From the NCBI GenBank assembly GCA_023393525.1, contig JAEWKZ010000077.1, forward strand, positions 1 to 5,924: a DNA stretch of 5,924 nt, read 5' to 3'. This document shows positions 5,631-5,924 of the stretch, in pieces (position 1 is the first letter of the stretch; each line of letters starts with the position of its first letter). Origin of the DNA: Pseudomonadota bacterium (GTDB lineage: Bacteria; Desulfobacterota; Desulfovibrionia; Desulfovibrionales; Desulfomicrobiaceae). The translations under genes and the position numbers were made by a program. The notes below the pieces were generated by a model. It saw nothing but the letters and a program-made list of their open reading frames with translations. It was not told the DNA's origin and searched no databases.

Positions 5631-5761
5631 TTATTCCCTACGTACGCGTATCACCCCTCAACAACCCTCCGCACGTCCTGCGAAGCGCCCATTCCAAGAA
5701 GGAGTCTGCAGTCCTGACAGCCACTTAGGCATGCTGAGGGCACGCGGGAGGTTGGATTCAG

Positions 5762-5802
5762 CCCCTCCGCAAACCTCCCGCAACCTCCCGCAACCCTCCG
5801 CA
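5762..5802 (+). repeat. Tandem 10-bp repeats (ACCTCCCGCA type)
   Basis: Four adjoining units: CCCCTCCGCA plus a spacer A, ACCTCCCGCA, ACCTCCCGCA and ACCCTCCGCA. Further single copies lie at 5465-5474 and 5663-5673 on the same strand, and inverted copies lie at 5532-5541, 5541-5551 and 5744-5753. Two variants alternate: CCTCCCGCA and CCCTCCGCA. Confidence 0.6.
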
Positions 5803-5924
5803 GAGCGGACGACGACGTGGTCCATGGTCGCTCCGGCCCCGCCGCGGATGGAGCCACTCCACCTGCCCGCTGCAGTGAGCCCGGCGGAACCGACCGGACT
5901 CAGAAGGCCGACCCAGTGTTACAC

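Larger units (their letters stand above)
5457..5924. other. Right flank outside the transposon, no supportable gene
   Basis: No open frame here has a recognisable domain or a convincing start. The RCC1 gene that borders the left end does not resume. The region contains short C/T-rich repeats of the ACCTCCCGCA type in both orientations, an alternating purine-pyrimidine tract, and a near copy of the right transposon tip (5492-5506). It looks like an intergenic or repeat-rich region. Confidence 0.6.

Noticed and set aside
5457..5857. Short open frames in the right flank on both strands
   Set aside because: They are made of the repeat units and the CG tract, with no family match or ribosome site.

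Overview
The window is high-GC bacterial DNA. The only recognisable host gene is a fragment of a secreted-type RCC1 (beta-propeller) repeat protein. That, with the base composition, suggests a myxobacterium-like or other high-GC, large-genome bacterium; this is an inference, because no phylogenetic marker is present.

Positions 362-5456 are bounded by imperfect terminal inverted repeats. Both start TGTCGTGAnTCAC and share TGAGAATCGCATC about 20 bases further in. They define a compact transposon of 5,095 bp of the Mu/Tn7/Tn5053 (TniA/TniB) type. All its genes lie on the minus strand and read from right to left: a Zn-finger/HTH protein resembling DUF6431 (5237 to about 4524), a DDE transposase resembling TniA (4477-2888), an AAA+ ATPase resembling TniB/ExeA (2891-2100), a RepA-type hexameric ATPase fused to a C-terminal winged helix (2116-1142), and an unrecognised 144-residue protein (1134-700). 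The genes overlap (ATGA, 17 bp) or lie within 8 bp, so they form one translationally coupled operon. No TniQ, TnsA, resolvase, CRISPR or cargo gene is visible.

Three features stand out. First, a RepA-like ATPase and a small protein occupy the place where TniQ and target-selection factors usually sit. Second, the first gene runs out of frame into the transposase at a run of five G. Removing one G would fuse the two proteins; adding one G would end the first protein just before the transposase start. Third, a 12-bp perfect hairpin lies only 9 bases upstream of the GTG start of the operon.

Layout: 1-361, RCC1-repeat gene fragment (minus strand) ending at the left terminal repeat; 362-397, left inverted repeat; 398-699, non-coding left end with a direct repeat and a stem-loop; 700-5237, the operon; 5238-5420, leader with hairpin and palindrome; 5421-5456, right inverted repeat; 5457-5924, non-coding flank with many CCTCCCGCA/CCTCCGCA repeats and an alternating purine-pyrimidine tract. 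The right flank does not continue the RCC1 gene and no target duplication is visible, so one flank has probably been rearranged since insertion.
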